From positions 1 through 21,726 of the forward strand of contig JAEWKR010000144.1 of NCBI GenBank assembly GCA_023457715.1: 21,726 nt of DNA, written 5' to 3'. How positions within the stretch are numbered: position 1 is the first letter of the stretch; each line of letters opens with the position of its first letter. Position numbers and translations under genes: made by a program. This stretch comes from Verrucomicrobiota bacterium (GTDB lineage: Bacteria; Verrucomicrobiota; Verrucomicrobiia; Opitutales; Opitutaceae). Below, in pieces: positions 21,606 to 21,726 of this stretch. The notes below the pieces were generated by a model, which saw nothing but the letters and a program-made list of their open reading frames with translations, ran no database searches and had not been told where the DNA came from.

Positions 21606-21726
<121 letters not shown>

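Overview
The window is high-GC bacterial DNA with compact genes, mostly on the minus strand (only fabF and a Nudix gene are on the plus strand). The gene content points to a Gram-negative with an outer membrane: a TolC/adaptor/RND efflux set, a LolA-like exported protein and a phoH-pgpH-ybeY cluster. I infer a verrucomicrobial bacterium of the Opitutaceae type, from the high GC, the gene set, the scarce Shine-Dalgarno sites and the very dense short tandem repeats between genes. No rRNA, tRNA, transposase, integrase or CRISPR array was seen.

Layout. 1-4800: HIT protein, PhoH ATPase, PgpH-like HD phosphohydrolase (c-di-AMP turnover) and YbeY RNase, all minus, a classic RNA/second-messenger housekeeping cluster. 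5055-6383: fabF, divergent from the HIT gene. 6384-8213: a repeat-rich stretch with a DoxX-family membrane protein and two small unknown proteins. 8557-9069: a Nudix hydrolase, convergent with the next block. 9155-16418: a four-gene minus-strand heavy-metal (Cu/Ag type) efflux locus, tolC-like, a membrane-anchored YHS/TRASH-like cysteine protein, a cusB-like adaptor and a cusA-like RND pump with two large insertions. 16883-19486: small unknown protein, metallophosphoesterase, RlmJ rRNA methyltransferase and YhcH-family protein. 20004-21313: LolA-like exported protein preceded by two tandem microproteins that share an unusual conserved core. The window ends inside a pure 7-bp tandem array.

The most striking signal is not a gene. 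Nearly every gene 3' end abuts a short-period repeat (7-bp units TCAAATC/TTTCAGA, CCCAAAA or CATCGAA; 6-bp AAAGTG or AAAGAG; 8-bp CTGAAAAG or GCGCAAAA). Many are arranged as inverted pairs that would fold into long hairpins. The commonest form is a composite: a 5-7 bp GC-rich stem with a 3-nt loop followed at once by ATTTGAGA/ATTTCAGA heptads, placed right after the stop codon. In two genes the stop codon is itself part of the repeat. A second family resembles REP elements (a GTAG foot followed by the hairpin CCGCG-TTTA-CGCGG), forms a ~107-bp tandem array and lies in inverted copies on both sides of doxX. Together these look like a gene-end-targeted repeat system whose role (termination, mRNA 3'-end protection, mobility) is open.

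Start codons were reassigned inward for several genes (ybeY, phoH, the HIT gene, doxX, the 159-residue unknown, cusB, the metallophosphoesterase and one microprotein) because the longest frames run into repeats or neighbouring genes. All product names rest on motifs read by eye; no database search was possible.
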